From Alphaproteobacteria bacterium (lineage in GTDB: Bacteria; Pseudomonadota; Alphaproteobacteria; RF32; CAG-239): 64,000 nt of DNA. The DNA is taken from NCBI GenBank assembly GCA_017501665.1, contig JAFVWM010000036.1, positions 158,498 to 222,497 of the forward strand. Direction: 5' to 3'. Within the stretch, counting starts at the first letter, position 1. The number at the start of each line of letters is the position of its first letter. The notes beneath the pieces were generated by a model, which worked only from the letters and a program-made list of their open reading frames with translations, did not search any database and had not been told where the DNA came from. Of the stretch, positions 8,051-16,973 are shown one piece after another. A program made the position numbers and the translations under genes.

Positions 8051-8743
8051 TTATTCATCTTTTGGTTCTACCAATCCGCCGGATACAATAAACTTAATTG
8101 CTTCTTCCACACTCATATCCATTTCGATAACATCTTTTTTAGGTACAAAAATCAAAAAACCTGATGTCGGGTTAGGTGTAGTAGGAATAAAAACATTAAT
8201 CATTTCATCAGGCAATTTTTCTTCTATCTCGCCTTGAAGGTCTGCACTTACAAGTCCCAAAATCCAAATTCCTTTTCTGGGATATTCCAACATAACCACC
8301 TTTTTAAATGCTTGAGTTTTACTTGAAAATACTGTTTCAAATATTTGTTTTAGCAGTGAATATATTGATGAAATAAGAGGCATCTTTGCCACAAACCATT
8401 CCCCGAGACGAATAAAAAATCTTCCCAAAAAACCGGCAGCAAACATACCGACCAACATTAAAAATCCGATTAAAATTATCAAACCGAAGCCGGGAATTGT
8501 CATCGGCATATAGTTTGCAAAATTATACTGCGGAGGTAAAATTTTATTTACAAAAACATCAACCCACAAAATAAACTTATAAGCCAAATAAAATGTTATT
8601 GCCACCGGAGCCGTTACTAAAATACCGGTAAACAAATAAGCTCTAAGTTTTGCCCCAAGCTTCATAAAAACCTTATTTTCAATTTTTTTCTTCTTTATAT
8701 TTTTTATATTTTTTGCACGTTTTTTCATTTCTTTCTTATTCAT
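8051..8743 (-). CDS. DUF502 family inner membrane protein
   Basis: 230 residues. A basic N-terminus is followed by two transmembrane helices (LRAYLFTGILVTAPVAITFY and IPGFGLIILIGFLM...) and a soluble C-terminal domain containing PNPTSGFLIFVP. This is the DUF502 family. The start is chosen at 8743 in ATGATG because AAAGG lies 6 nt upstream; this overlaps the recJ stop by 8 nt, giving translational coupling. Function unknown in the family. Confidence 0.88.
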   Translation of the reverse strand: MNKKEMKKRAKNIKNIKKKKIENKVFMKLGAKLRAYLFTGILVTAPVAITFYLAYKFILWVDVFVNKILPPQYNFANYMPMTIPGFGLIILIGFLMLVGMFAAGFLGRFFIRLGEWFVAKMPLISSIYSLLKQIFETVFSSKTQAFKKVVMLEYPRKGIWILGLVSADLQGEIEEKLPDEMINVFIPTTPNPTSGFLIFVPKKDVIEMDMSVEEAIKFIVSGGLVEPKDE

Positions 8744-10514
8744 CATTTGCCTTTCTGATATCTTCAATTATAAATTGTACATCATTGCGTCCGTTCCATT
8801 TATCATGGCGCAGCACACCGACAACATCAAAATAATCTTTTTTTACATTAAGCATAGTGTATCCTATTTGATTATCTCCTGCTCTAAAAGCCACAGCTTT
8901 CACATTTCCACCGTTTTGTGACGTCAAAACACATCTTATATGCCCTGTTCCAAATAAAACAGGCTTAATAATATTAACCCTTTTCAACATTAACTTAGGT
9001 TCATTATTTCCGGCTCCGTACGGCTCTAATTTTTCTAAATAATCAGCCAATTCCACATTAGCTCCCCCTACATCCAAAACGGAATCAATTTCTAAAATCG
9101 GCGTAACTTTTTCATTACCGGTTTTACTTAAAACATATTCACCGACAAACTTCTTAAACTCATCTATTTTACTTTCTTCCAAAGAAAAACCTGCCGCCAT
9201 AACATGACCTCCGCCTTTGGTCAAAATTCCCTTTTCTTTGGCAGCAATAATTAAAGCCCCCAAATCGATTTGCGGAATAGATCTTGCCGAACCTTTAACT
9301 TCATCAGCTTCAATCGACATCACAAAAGACGGAACATTATATCTTTCTTTTAACCGCCCTGCCACAATACCGATAACGCCTTGATGCCAATCACTGCCAT
9401 ACACAAAAGCTATCGGATATTCTTGCGGAGATCCTTCAACTTGTTCTATCGCCGAAAGCAAAACATGATTTTCGATATCTTTGCGTTCTGCGTTAAACTC
9501 GTTTAGTTTGTCAACCAACAGCTGAGCCTGATAATCATTATTACAACACAACAACTGATTTCCCATATCGGCATCTCCGACACGCCCGCACGCATTAATT
9601 CTTGGTCCCAAAACATAACCTAAGTGAAAAGCTGTCGGAGTTTCCGACAAATTAGCCTTGTCCATCAAGGTTGTAAGTCCGATATTACCGCGTTGCGCCA
9701 TAATCTTCAACCCTTGCGCAACATATGCTCTATTAATTCCTTTTAACGGCACTACATCACAAACAGTCCCCAAAGCCACCAAATCAAGCCATTTTTTTAA
9801 ATCAGGTTCTTTGATTTTGTTGTTGTAAAAACCTTTTTCTCTCAAAGTTCTGTTAACAGCAACCACAGTCATAAAAACAACACCCACCGCTGCCATATAT
9901 TTTAATGAGGGATAATCATCACTTTCATCAAGTCTCTTAGGATTTACCACTGCATAAATTTTCGGTAATTTAACTTCAGCTTCATGATGATCCAAAACAA
10001 TTACATCAAAACCTTTTTCAACAGCATATTCTAACGGCTCAAACGCAGATGTCCCGCAATCTAAGGTCAAAAGCAAATCACAACCGCTTAAAGCAAAATT
10101 ATCAACCGCTTGTTTACTTGGACCATAGCCTTCATCACGGTCTGGAATATGAACATCCGGTTCAACCCCTACAGAACGTAAAAACAATTTCATTACCGAT
10201 GTCGATGTAGCTCCATCGACATCATAATCACCGATAATGGCTATTTTTTGCTTATTGATAATAGCTTCGGCAATTCGATCAGAAGCTCTTTTCATATCCT
10301 TCAACACATAAGGATCAGGCATTAATGTACTAATCTTCGGTAACAAAAAATATTCGACCTCACCAACCTCAATCCCGCGCAAAGCAATAATTTTTGCCAT
10401 AATATAAGGTAAATTATATCTCTGTGCAATCAATTCTGAAAGCCGAACATTTTCATCGGTAATATGCCATAAATTACCGCCTATGGAAATATTATTTTCT
10501 CTTTCCCCGCACAT
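8736..10514 (-). CDS. recJ: Single-stranded-DNA-specific exonuclease RecJ
   Basis: 592 residues. DHH phosphoesterase motifs: IIGDYDVDG at 94-101, LTLDCGTS around 149-156, VLDHHEAE with DHH at 175-177. DHHA1 domain with GGGHVMAAGF, then an OB-like C-terminal domain. It degrades ssDNA 5' to 3' in recombination and mismatch repair. It lies 2 nt after the OmpA-like lipoprotein gene and overlaps the DUF502 gene, so the three form an operon. Confidence 0.96.
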   Translation of the reverse strand: MCGERENNISIGGNLWHITDENVRLSELIAQRYNLPYIMAKIIALRGIEVGEVEYFLLPKISTLMPDPYVLKDMKRASDRIAEAIINKQKIAIIGDYDVDGATSTSVMKLFLRSVGVEPDVHIPDRDEGYGPSKQAVDNFALSGCDLLLTLDCGTSAFEPLEYAVEKGFDVIVLDHHEAEVKLPKIYAVVNPKRLDESDDYPSLKYMAAVGVVFMTVVAVNRTLREKGFYNNKIKEPDLKKWLDLVALGTVCDVVPLKGINRAYVAQGLKIMAQRGNIGLTTLMDKANLSETPTAFHLGYVLGPRINACGRVGDADMGNQLLCCNNDYQAQLLVDKLNEFNAERKDIENHVLLSAIEQVEGSPQEYPIAFVYGSDWHQGVIGIVAGRLKERYNVPSFVMSIEADEVKGSARSIPQIDLGALIIAAKEKGILTKGGGHVMAAGFSLEESKIDEFKKFVGEYVLSKTGNEKVTPILEIDSVLDVGGANVELADYLEKLEPYGAGNNEPKLMLKRVNIIKPVLFGTGHIRCVLTSQNGGNVKAVAFRAGDNQIGYTMLNVKKDYFDVVGVLRHDKWNGRNDVQFIIEDIRKANDE

Positions 10515-10516
10515 TT

Positions 10517-11341
10517 CTAATAAGTCAAGTAAATCTCAACACGCCTGTTCAAACGTTCTCCCTCCGGCATAACTTCTTGATATACCGGCATGGTATCAGA
10601 CAATGCTCGAGATATAATTCTATCAGATTTAACACCATATTTACGTAAAACTTTTACCACATTATCGGCTCTTCTTGCCGAAACATTAAAGTTAGCCAAC
10701 TTATGGCTGACCGGATCTGTATTTCGTGTACGAGAAGAAGCATATCCGTTAACTGAAACCAAAGCATTATTATCCTTTGCCGTTTTGGCAATATTTTTTA
10801 AAGCCGAATAAAATTTATAATCGACAACATCGCTTCCGTTATCAAAATAAATTGTTTCGGCTAAATAATGCATTGTCGGAATATTTACTCTGATATCTTG
10901 TTTATCTTCAGCAACCTGTTCAATATATTTTTCTTCCTTAGTTATAACATTTTCAGATGCAATTTCCTTTAATTCGACTTTTTTGGTTTCAGCAATTTTC
11001 GAAATCTTTTTTTCTGTTGTATCAGGCAATTCTTTTTCAACAGGGTCAAGTGTTGCTGTCTTAACTTTTATCGTTTTGGCTGGCTCTGCTTTTTCAACCT
11101 CATCAGTTTTTTGAACAAAAAGTGTATCATCCGCATTCTCATCATCATAAACGGCATTTTCTTTATCGGCTACTAAAATGCCATCATTACTAACCTTCCT
11201 TAATTCCACCTTACCGCCGTCATCAATAATAACATCGGTATTATCGGCAAAATCAGGAAAAACCATGCTGGAACAACCGTTTAACAACAAAACACCTGCA
11301 ACTATAATCAAAGACTTTCCAAAAGATTTTTGTATTACCAT
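10517..11341 (-). CDS. OmpA-domain lipoprotein
   Basis: 274 residues. Type II signal with lipobox LLNGC (C23), an acidic/Lys-rich low-complexity linker (about 60-160), then an OmpA peptidoglycan-binding domain (IYFDNGSDVVD ... NVSARRADNVVKVLRKYG ... NRRVEIYL). It probably tethers the outer membrane to peptidoglycan, like Pal. It is first in the operon with recJ. Confidence 0.88.
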   Translation of the reverse strand: MVIQKSFGKSLIIVAGVLLLNGCSSMVFPDFADNTDVIIDDGGKVELRKVSNDGILVADKENAVYDDENADDTLFVQKTDEVEKAEPAKTIKVKTATLDPVEKELPDTTEKKISKIAETKKVELKEIASENVITKEEKYIEQVAEDKQDIRVNIPTMHYLAETIYFDNGSDVVDYKFYSALKNIAKTAKDNNALVSVNGYASSRTRNTDPVSHKLANFNVSARRADNVVKVLRKYGVKSDRIISRALSDTMPVYQEVMPEGERLNRRVEIYLTY

Positions 11342-11532
11342 ATTATTTTATCCCGTTAAAAAAATAATTCTTAAGAGAAGATATTACACTTATTAAATTT
11401 TAACAAGCTTAAAAACTGACTTTTTAGCAAATAATTAAATAAAGTGATTATCTTGCAATATTTGTTTGTAATTATCATACGTTACACTATAATGAAAAAA
11501 AATAACTTTGTAAAAACATTCGGATTTTTTTA

Positions 11533-12054
11533 ATGACATACAAAAAAAACAACTCTAACATAAATATTGCATATTGGTTTTATCGCAAAACCGACAAGCT
11601 TAAAACAAAACTCAGCGAAACAAAAATTCAATATTTATTGTTATTATCTCAAATGCATTATACAATAAAATATAAAAATCTTCTAATGCCGTCTCTTTTT
11701 GTATATTCAAACTCAGAAATTTATGATCCTACGGTTCGCACCATAATGAACTACGGATTTCCTTTAATGCCGATTCCAGAGTTTGAAACTGAAGTTACTG
11801 ATTTTTTGGATCTTATATGGCAAAAATATGCCCCGTTTTCTGATGAAAAATTACAAGAGTTTGTACATTCCCTCAACTGCTTCAAAAATATATACAATGA
11901 GAATGACAACATAATTATAAATCCGCTTAATCTTATCGATTCTTTTGCTACATCCATAAGAAATAAAAAAAATGAAAACAAATCAAAAATTATGATATCT
12001 CAAAACGGCCCTGTCAAAGTATCGGCATGGACACCTCGTAAATTAAAAAAATAA
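11533..12054 (+). CDS. Panacea/SocA-like domain protein
   Basis: 173 residues, no membrane segment. The pattern KIQYLLLLSQMHYTIKYKNL ... SLFVYSNSEIYDPTVRTIM ... FLDLIWQKYAPFSDEKLQEFVH matches the layout of the Panacea (SocA/GepA, DUF4065) fold: KLQKLLYYAQ, 'Y.pGPV.p', FLD.VW..Y...s...L..lth. Panacea domains often act as antitoxins or proteolytic adaptors. No toxin gene lies next to it; the neighbour downstream is a DUF192 lipoprotein gene 25 nt away. Assignment is by eye and moderate. Confidence 0.6.
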   Translation: MTYKKNNSNINIAYWFYRKTDKLKTKLSETKIQYLLLLSQMHYTIKYKNLLMPSLFVYSNSEIYDPTVRTIMNYGFPLMPIPEFETEVTDFLDLIWQKYAPFSDEKLQEFVHSLNCFKNIYNENDNIIINPLNLIDSFATSIRNKKNENKSKIMISQNGPVKVSAWTPRKLKK

Positions 12055-12079
12055 TATAACCTAAGGAGAACAACATTTC

Positions 12080-12736
12080 ATGCGTAAAATATCATATACT
12101 CTGCTAGCGACAATACTTTTATTTGCCTGTGGTGAAGCACCTGAACAACAACCGACAACTCCTCTGACTGTCACCACATCAACAAATGGTGAGGTTCGTT
12201 TCAATGTTGAAGTAGCTCAAACTCCTAAAGAACTACAATACGGTCTTATGTTTAGAACAGAAATGCCTTCTAATAATGGTATGATATTTATCTTTGACCC
12301 TGTTCGTCCTGTTCAAATGTGGATGAAAAATACCAAACTTCCTTTAGATATGCTTTTTGTTGCCGCTAATGGTCAAATTATCATGATTAAAGAAAAAGCA
12401 ACCCCTATGTCCGAAAATCGCATAACCTGTAAAAGTCCGGTTCGTGCTGTAATTGAGCTTAATGCCGGACAAGTAAATCGTCACAAAATTCAAGTAGGCG
12501 ATTTTGTAAAACATACGACATTTGACAAGTTAACAACCCTCAGCGATACCCTCATACCTGACAAAGCTCCTGAAGCATTAACAAAAGGTCAAAATTCTGC
12601 TACTGACGGACCAGCTATTTCCAAAGGACCAAAAGTTATTGGCAACCCTAACGGACCGGTTATTCCCCAAAGGCCAAAAGCCATTGACAATCAAGCCGAA
12701 TCACCGGCAGTAGTTCCTGTCGCTCCACCGATGTAA
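12080..12736 (+). CDS. DUF192 family lipoprotein
   Basis: 218 residues. Lipobox LLFAC (C17), then a DUF192 domain (ELQYGLMFRTEMPSNNGMIF, PVQMWMKNTKLPLDMLFV, RAVIELNAG) and a Pro/Gly-rich tail of about 70 residues with repeated GP/PKxI units. DUF192 proteins are small exported beta proteins of unknown function. AAGGAG lies 15 nt before the ATG. Strong terminator follows. Confidence 0.88.
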   Translation: MRKISYTLLATILLFACGEAPEQQPTTPLTVTTSTNGEVRFNVEVAQTPKELQYGLMFRTEMPSNNGMIFIFDPVRPVQMWMKNTKLPLDMLFVAANGQIIMIKEKATPMSENRITCKSPVRAVIELNAGQVNRHKIQVGDFVKHTTFDKLTTLSDTLIPDKAPEALTKGQNSATDGPAISKGPKVIGNPNGPVIPQRPKAIDNQAESPAVVPVAPPM

Positions 12737-12740
12737 TAAA

Positions 12741-12774
12741 AAAAGCCTCGATAAAAATCGAGGCTTTTTTTAAT
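12741..12774 (+). terminator. Terminator after the DUF192 lipoprotein gene
   Basis: Stem AAAGCCTCGAT with ATCGAGGCTTT and T run. Confidence 0.9.
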
Positions 12775-12842
12775 CTAAAATATCATCTCCTGAGTAATAA
12801 CAATAAAGAGTTATTCCTCGCTCGGCGCTATGCAAAAATAAT

Positions 12843-12941
12843 GTCATCGCTTGAGTGAGCTTGCGAACGAGGTTAGCGATCTTCAAATTAGGTTTAAAAA
12901 CAAAGAATCCCCACGGACCTCACTTCGTTCTAAGCGATGAC
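12843..12941. repeat. Inverted repeat in the 12.7-13.1 kb gene-free stretch
   Basis: GTCATCGCTT (12843-12852) and AAGCGATGAC (12932-12941) are perfect inverted copies, with GAGTGAG and CTCACTT partly extending the match. The 79-nt interior has no convincing ORF. It could be a small RNA with a long stem or a decayed mobile repeat. Confidence 0.5.
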
Positions 12942-12950
12942 TTTTATAAA

Positions 12951-12978
12951 AAAAGCACTCAACTGAGTGCTTTTTTTA
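12951..12978. terminator. Rho-independent terminator hairpin
   Basis: AAGCACTCA pairs with TGAGTGCTT, with A and T runs either side. It may end a transcript of the inverted-repeat region to its left or act on the ackA side. Confidence 0.8.
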
Positions 12979-12982
12979 TTTA

Positions 12983-13126
12983 CTTATACGAGTTTTTCCC
13001 AAAAAACTTAGATAATGAGTCTAATAATAAGAATTAAGAAATTTTAGTTAAGCGAGCGTACAAAGAAGTACGTGACCGAACAAAATATTTGCTAATTCTG
13101 TATTAATAGACCATTAGATAAGTTTT
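12983..13126. repeat. Long imperfect palindrome abutting the 3' end of ackA (copy 2)
   Basis: The left arm begins ACTTAGATAATGAGTCTA and the right arm ends TAGACCATTAGATAAGT. The arms pair over about 55 nt to a centre AGCGTAC-aaagaa-GTACGTG. It shares ACGAGTTTTT, the ACTT/AAGT ends and the central motif with the 2264-2403 element, and like it stops at the stop codon of a minus-strand gene. Confidence 0.65.
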
Positions 13127-14308
13127 TTATTTTGTAAGATTAACCGTATCTTGTGCAATCATCAACTCTTCATCTGTCGGAATGACAAAAGCCTTAACCT
13201 TAGAATCAGAAGTTGAAATTTCTTCAATGTTACCGCGACGATTATTTGCATCATCATTAACCGAAATTCCCAAATAGCTTAATCTTTCCAAAATAAGCTT
13301 TCTGATAATCGGTGAGTTTTCACCGATACCGGCCGTAAATACAATTGCATCAACACCACCTAATGCAGCAATATAACTACCTATAAATTTAACAATGGTA
13401 TACACATAAGTTTTCATACCTGTAACAGCTTTTTCTTCGCCGTTCAAATATGCTGCTTCGACATCACGCATATCGGAAAAACCGGTCAAACCGAGCATTC
13501 CGCTTTGTTTGTTCAAAAGGTTATTAGCCTCATCGACACTCAAGCCTTGTTCTTTCATAATATGAAGCGGAATATACGGATCGATATCACCCGAACGAGT
13601 ACCCATGATGATTCCGGCCAATGGGGTAAATCCCATTGATGTATCTATACATTTTCCGTCTTTAATAGCTGATAACGAAGCGCCATTACCCAAATGGCAA
13701 ACAATAACTTTTTTATTTTCACCCAAAATTTTTGCAACTTCTTGAGCTATATATCTGTGTGAAGTTCCATGCATACCATAGCGTCGTATTTGATGTTTGG
13801 TATATTGTTCCAACGGCAAACCGTAAAGAAAAGCCTCTTTAGGCATTGTTTGATGAAAAGCCGTATCAAACACAGCTACTTGAGGCACATCAGGTAAAGC
13901 TTTTTGTACTGCTCTGATACCCAAAACACCGGCCGGATTGTGAAGTGGTGCCAAAGATGACAAATCTTCAACTGTTTTAACAACATTTTCGTCAATCACC
14001 ACCGAATTAGCATAAACTTCACCGCCATGAACAATACGATGACCGACGGCAGTAATTTCATTCAAATCAGTCAAGGCGCCATTCAACAATAAGTTAAACA
14101 CTTCTTGCAAAGCTTCATTATGTGTCGGCAAAGGATTAACAACTTCTTTTTTAGTACCATCAGCATATTTAATACTGACTTTAGAGCCGTCGATTCCGAT
14201 TCTCTCAGCCAAACCTTTGGCAACAACATCATACTTATCGCCTTCTACATTAAATAATTGATATTTTAATGAAGAAGAACCCGAATTCAAAACCAAGATT
14301 TTTTTCAT
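13127..14308 (-). CDS. ackA: Acetate kinase
   Basis: 393 residues. ASKHA-fold kinase: LVLNSGSSSLKYQL at the N-terminus, VFDTAFHQTMP, GMHGTSHRYI, CHLGNGASL and FTAGIGENS. It converts acetyl-phosphate and ADP to acetate and ATP. It lies 31 nt after pta in one operon, giving the Pta-AckA acetate/ATP pathway expected in a fermenting cell. Confidence 0.97.
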   Translation of the reverse strand: MKKILVLNSGSSSLKYQLFNVEGDKYDVVAKGLAERIGIDGSKVSIKYADGTKKEVVNPLPTHNEALQEVFNLLLNGALTDLNEITAVGHRIVHGGEVYANSVVIDENVVKTVEDLSSLAPLHNPAGVLGIRAVQKALPDVPQVAVFDTAFHQTMPKEAFLYGLPLEQYTKHQIRRYGMHGTSHRYIAQEVAKILGENKKVIVCHLGNGASLSAIKDGKCIDTSMGFTPLAGIIMGTRSGDIDPYIPLHIMKEQGLSVDEANNLLNKQSGMLGLTGFSDMRDVEAAYLNGEEKAVTGMKTYVYTIVKFIGSYIAALGGVDAIVFTAGIGENSPIIRKLILERLSYLGISVNDDANNRRGNIEEISTSDSKVKAFVIPTDEELMIAQDTVNLTK

Positions 14309-14339
14309 ATCAGTCTATCCTTTAGTTAAAACAAAAAAA

Positions 14340-15332
14340 TTACATCGCTTGAACAGCCGTTAAAGCAACGGTAAAGACGATATCCTCAGCACTGCAACCG
14401 CGAGAAAGATCGTTAATCGGAGCTTTCAGTCCTTGCAAAACCGGACCGAAGGCATCATAACCGCCCAACCTTTGTACCAATTTATAAGAAATATTACCGG
14501 CATTAAGATCAGGGAATATTAAAACATTTGCCTGACCTTGAAGTTGACTTTGCGGAGCTTTTAAGTTAGCAACTTTTTCCACCAATGCAGCATCAACTTG
14601 CAATTCGCCGTCAATAACTGCACCCAAGTGCTTAAATTCATTATCAGCCATTGTTTTAGCCAATTTTGTAGCATTTTGAACTTTTTCAACCATTTCGCTT
14701 TTTGCCGAACCATATGTTGAATAAGACAACATTGCAACCTTTGGTCTAATTCCGAACTTAACAGCAGTTTCAGAAGATTGAATTGCAATATTAGCCAACT
14801 CTTGTTCTGTCGGATTAGGTGTAATTGCACAATCGGAAAATATAAAAGTTTTATCTTCTTTATTCATAAAGAAAAATGAAGAAACTCCCATATCTTTACG
14901 TGATGATTTAATAATTTGCAAAGCCGGACGAACTGTATCAGCTGTTGAATTAACAGCACCAGACACCATACCATCAGCATCTCCTGCTTTCATCATCAAT
15001 GTTCCGAAATAATTAGCTTTTTTAGCTGTTGCCAAAGCATCTTCTTTGCTGACACCTTTTTCTTTTCTCAATTCATAAAATAAATCGGCATATTTTTGCA
15101 AGTTATTTGAAGTAACCGGATTAATAACTTCAATATCATCCGACGAAATGCCTCTTTCTTTCATTTTTGCTTGAATAGCCTCAATATCACCAAGCAAAAT
15201 AACCTTGGCAATTTTTTCTTTTACAACCACACCGACAGCCTCAATAACTCTATCATCTTCGCCTTCCGGTAAAACGATGGTTTTAAAGCCCTCTTTAGCT
15301 TTTTCAATCATATCATCAACAAATTTACTCAT
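14340..15332 (-). CDS. pta: Phosphate acetyltransferase
   Basis: 330 residues, the single-domain PTA/PTB type. Visible features: TIVLPEGEDDRVIEA near the N-terminus, DGMVSGAVNSTADTVRPALQ, and FPDLNAGNISYK. It makes acetyl-phosphate from acetyl-CoA. I place the start at the ATG 15332 with AAGGGA before it; an in-frame GTG 15 nt upstream is less likely. First gene of pta-ackA. Confidence 0.96.
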   Translation of the reverse strand: MSKFVDDMIEKAKEGFKTIVLPEGEDDRVIEAVGVVVKEKIAKVILLGDIEAIQAKMKERGISSDDIEVINPVTSNNLQKYADLFYELRKEKGVSKEDALATAKKANYFGTLMMKAGDADGMVSGAVNSTADTVRPALQIIKSSRKDMGVSSFFFMNKEDKTFIFSDCAITPNPTEQELANIAIQSSETAVKFGIRPKVAMLSYSTYGSAKSEMVEKVQNATKLAKTMADNEFKHLGAVIDGELQVDAALVEKVANLKAPQSQLQGQANVLIFPDLNAGNISYKLVQRLGGYDAFGPVLQGLKAPINDLSRGCSAEDIVFTVALTAVQAM

Positions 15333-15477
15333 ATAATTTCCCTTCACAATGCAGATTAAAAAAATAAATTAACTATAATAAACAACTTTATTATATAAAA
15401 GTCAAAATATCTTTTGCTTATTTGTATAAAGTGTTATATCTTACATAAGAATTTTTTTATTTTAGGAGTTATTCTCA

Positions 15478-15894
15478 ATGGAACGTACTTTATCTATAAT
15501 CAAACCTGATGCAACATCCAGAAACATTACCGGAAAAATTAATTCCATGATTGAAAATGCCGGACTTAAAATTGTTGCTCAAAAAATGATTCGTATGTCA
15601 AAAGAGCAAGCACAAAATTTTTATATTCAACATCAAGATCGCCCGTTTTATGATAATTTGGTAGAATTTATGACCTCTGCTCCGGTTATTGTGCAAATTC
15701 TTGAAGGAGAAGATGCTATTGCTAAATATCGTAAAATTATGGGGGCAACCAATCCTGATATAGCCGAAGAAGGAACTATCAGAAAAACTTTTGCCATATC
15801 CATTGATAAAAACTCGGTTCACGGATCTGATTCACCGGAAGCATCCTCTAAAGAAATAAACTTCTTCTTTTCTCAAGTTGAAATTTTTAATTAA
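15478..15894 (+). CDS. ndk: Nucleoside diphosphate kinase
   Basis: 138 residues, full length. [11 protein letters not shown] at the start and NSVHGSDS with the phosphorylated histidine H115. It balances NTP pools. TAGGAG precedes the ATG. It is followed by the DUF2066 gene after 17 nt. Confidence 0.97.
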   Translation: MERTLSIIKPDATSRNITGKINSMIENAGLKIVAQKMIRMSKEQAQNFYIQHQDRPFYDNLVEFMTSAPVIVQILEGEDAIAKYRKIMGATNPDIAEEGTIRKTFAISIDKNSVHGSDSPEASSKEINFFFSQVEIFN

Positions 15895-15911
15895 CATCGG
15901 AGTACTTTAAA

Positions 15912-16967
15912 TTGTTAAAATTTTTTACCTGCATAGTTTGTGTATGTTTACTTTTTTCCGGTAACGCTTTTGCCGAAAACGAAAAATATGCCGTAGAAAT
16001 AAAAGTAGATGTATCTGATGAAAACGCATCCATTGCTCGAGAAAAAGCCATCAACTCCGCAACCAGAGCTGCTGTAAATGCCATTGCCAAAAGACTTTCT
16101 ACTTCTGACGGTGCTAAAAAAATTGCCGATATGAATGATGCGCAAATAATAAACTTTATCAAAGAAACTTCTGTTATCTCCGAAAAAAATTCTGACGTTC
16201 GTTATATAGCCGAACTAAAAATTATTGTTAATGAAGAACTCTTAAAAGAATATATGAAAGAGCGTGAAATACCGGTCGTATACCGAAACGCAACATCAGT
16301 ACTTGTTATCCCCGTATTCCGAGAGTTTTCCGATGATACTCCGATTCTTTGGGAAGAAAATAATTTATGGAAACAAGCTTGGGATACTTCAACAAATAAC
16401 TCGGCAATAAAAATTTTATCAATTTCACATAATCCGAATTATCAATCTTTAATAGATGCCAAACAAGCATCAAATGCTGATTATTATGCCCTCGAAGCAT
16501 TGTCCGAAGCTTCAGGAATAAAAGATATTTACATACTTGAAGCATCTTATAAAGGTATTGAAGGCCTCAATATTATGGTTACCTCAATTTCAGGCGATAA
16601 ATTTGAATTTGAAGTTCAAGGTACAAAATCATCAAGTGACGAACTTTTCAAAAAAGCAGTTCAACAATCAAAAACAGAAATTGAACGACACATGTTATTA
16701 AAAACTTCTCAATATCAAGAAAAACTAAATGAAGTTGTCATCTTATATCATTATCCGAGTTTAAAATATTGGATTTCTGCTGAACAAAAGATTAAAAACA
16801 TCACCAGCATTTCAAACATTCAAGTTCAAGCAATGGCTCCCGGTAAAGCTCAATTTAAAATTTCATTCTCCGGAAGTCCAAAAGTATTAAAAGAACAATT
16901 CAAAGCTATCGGATATAATCTTGAAAACGCCGATACACACATGATACTACACGATATAAAGGAATAA
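15912..16967 (+). CDS. DUF2066-like exported protein
   Basis: 351 residues. Signal peptide (FFTCIVCVCLLFSGNAFA), then a domain with IAREKAINSATRAAVNAIAKRL and LVIPVF, as in DUF2066 proteins. The start is TTG at 15912 with CGGAG 9 nt before. In alphaproteobacteria this family is commonly next to a PerM-type transporter, as here, 6 nt downstream. Function unknown; periplasmic by prediction. Confidence 0.82.
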   Translation: MLKFFTCIVCVCLLFSGNAFAENEKYAVEIKVDVSDENASIAREKAINSATRAAVNAIAKRLSTSDGAKKIADMNDAQIINFIKETSVISEKNSDVRYIAELKIIVNEELLKEYMKEREIPVVYRNATSVLVIPVFREFSDDTPILWEENNLWKQAWDTSTNNSAIKILSISHNPNYQSLIDAKQASNADYYALEALSEASGIKDIYILEASYKGIEGLNIMVTSISGDKFEFEVQGTKSSSDELFKKAVQQSKTEIERHMLLKTSQYQEKLNEVVILYHYPSLKYWISAEQKIKNITSISNIQVQAMAPGKAQFKISFSGSPKVLKEQFKAIGYNLENADTHMILHDIKE

Positions 16968-16973
16968 TTATTT

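Noticed and set aside
12855-13037. 60-aa plus-strand ORF
   Set aside because: Crosses an inverted repeat, a terminator and the palindromic element; no ribosome site.
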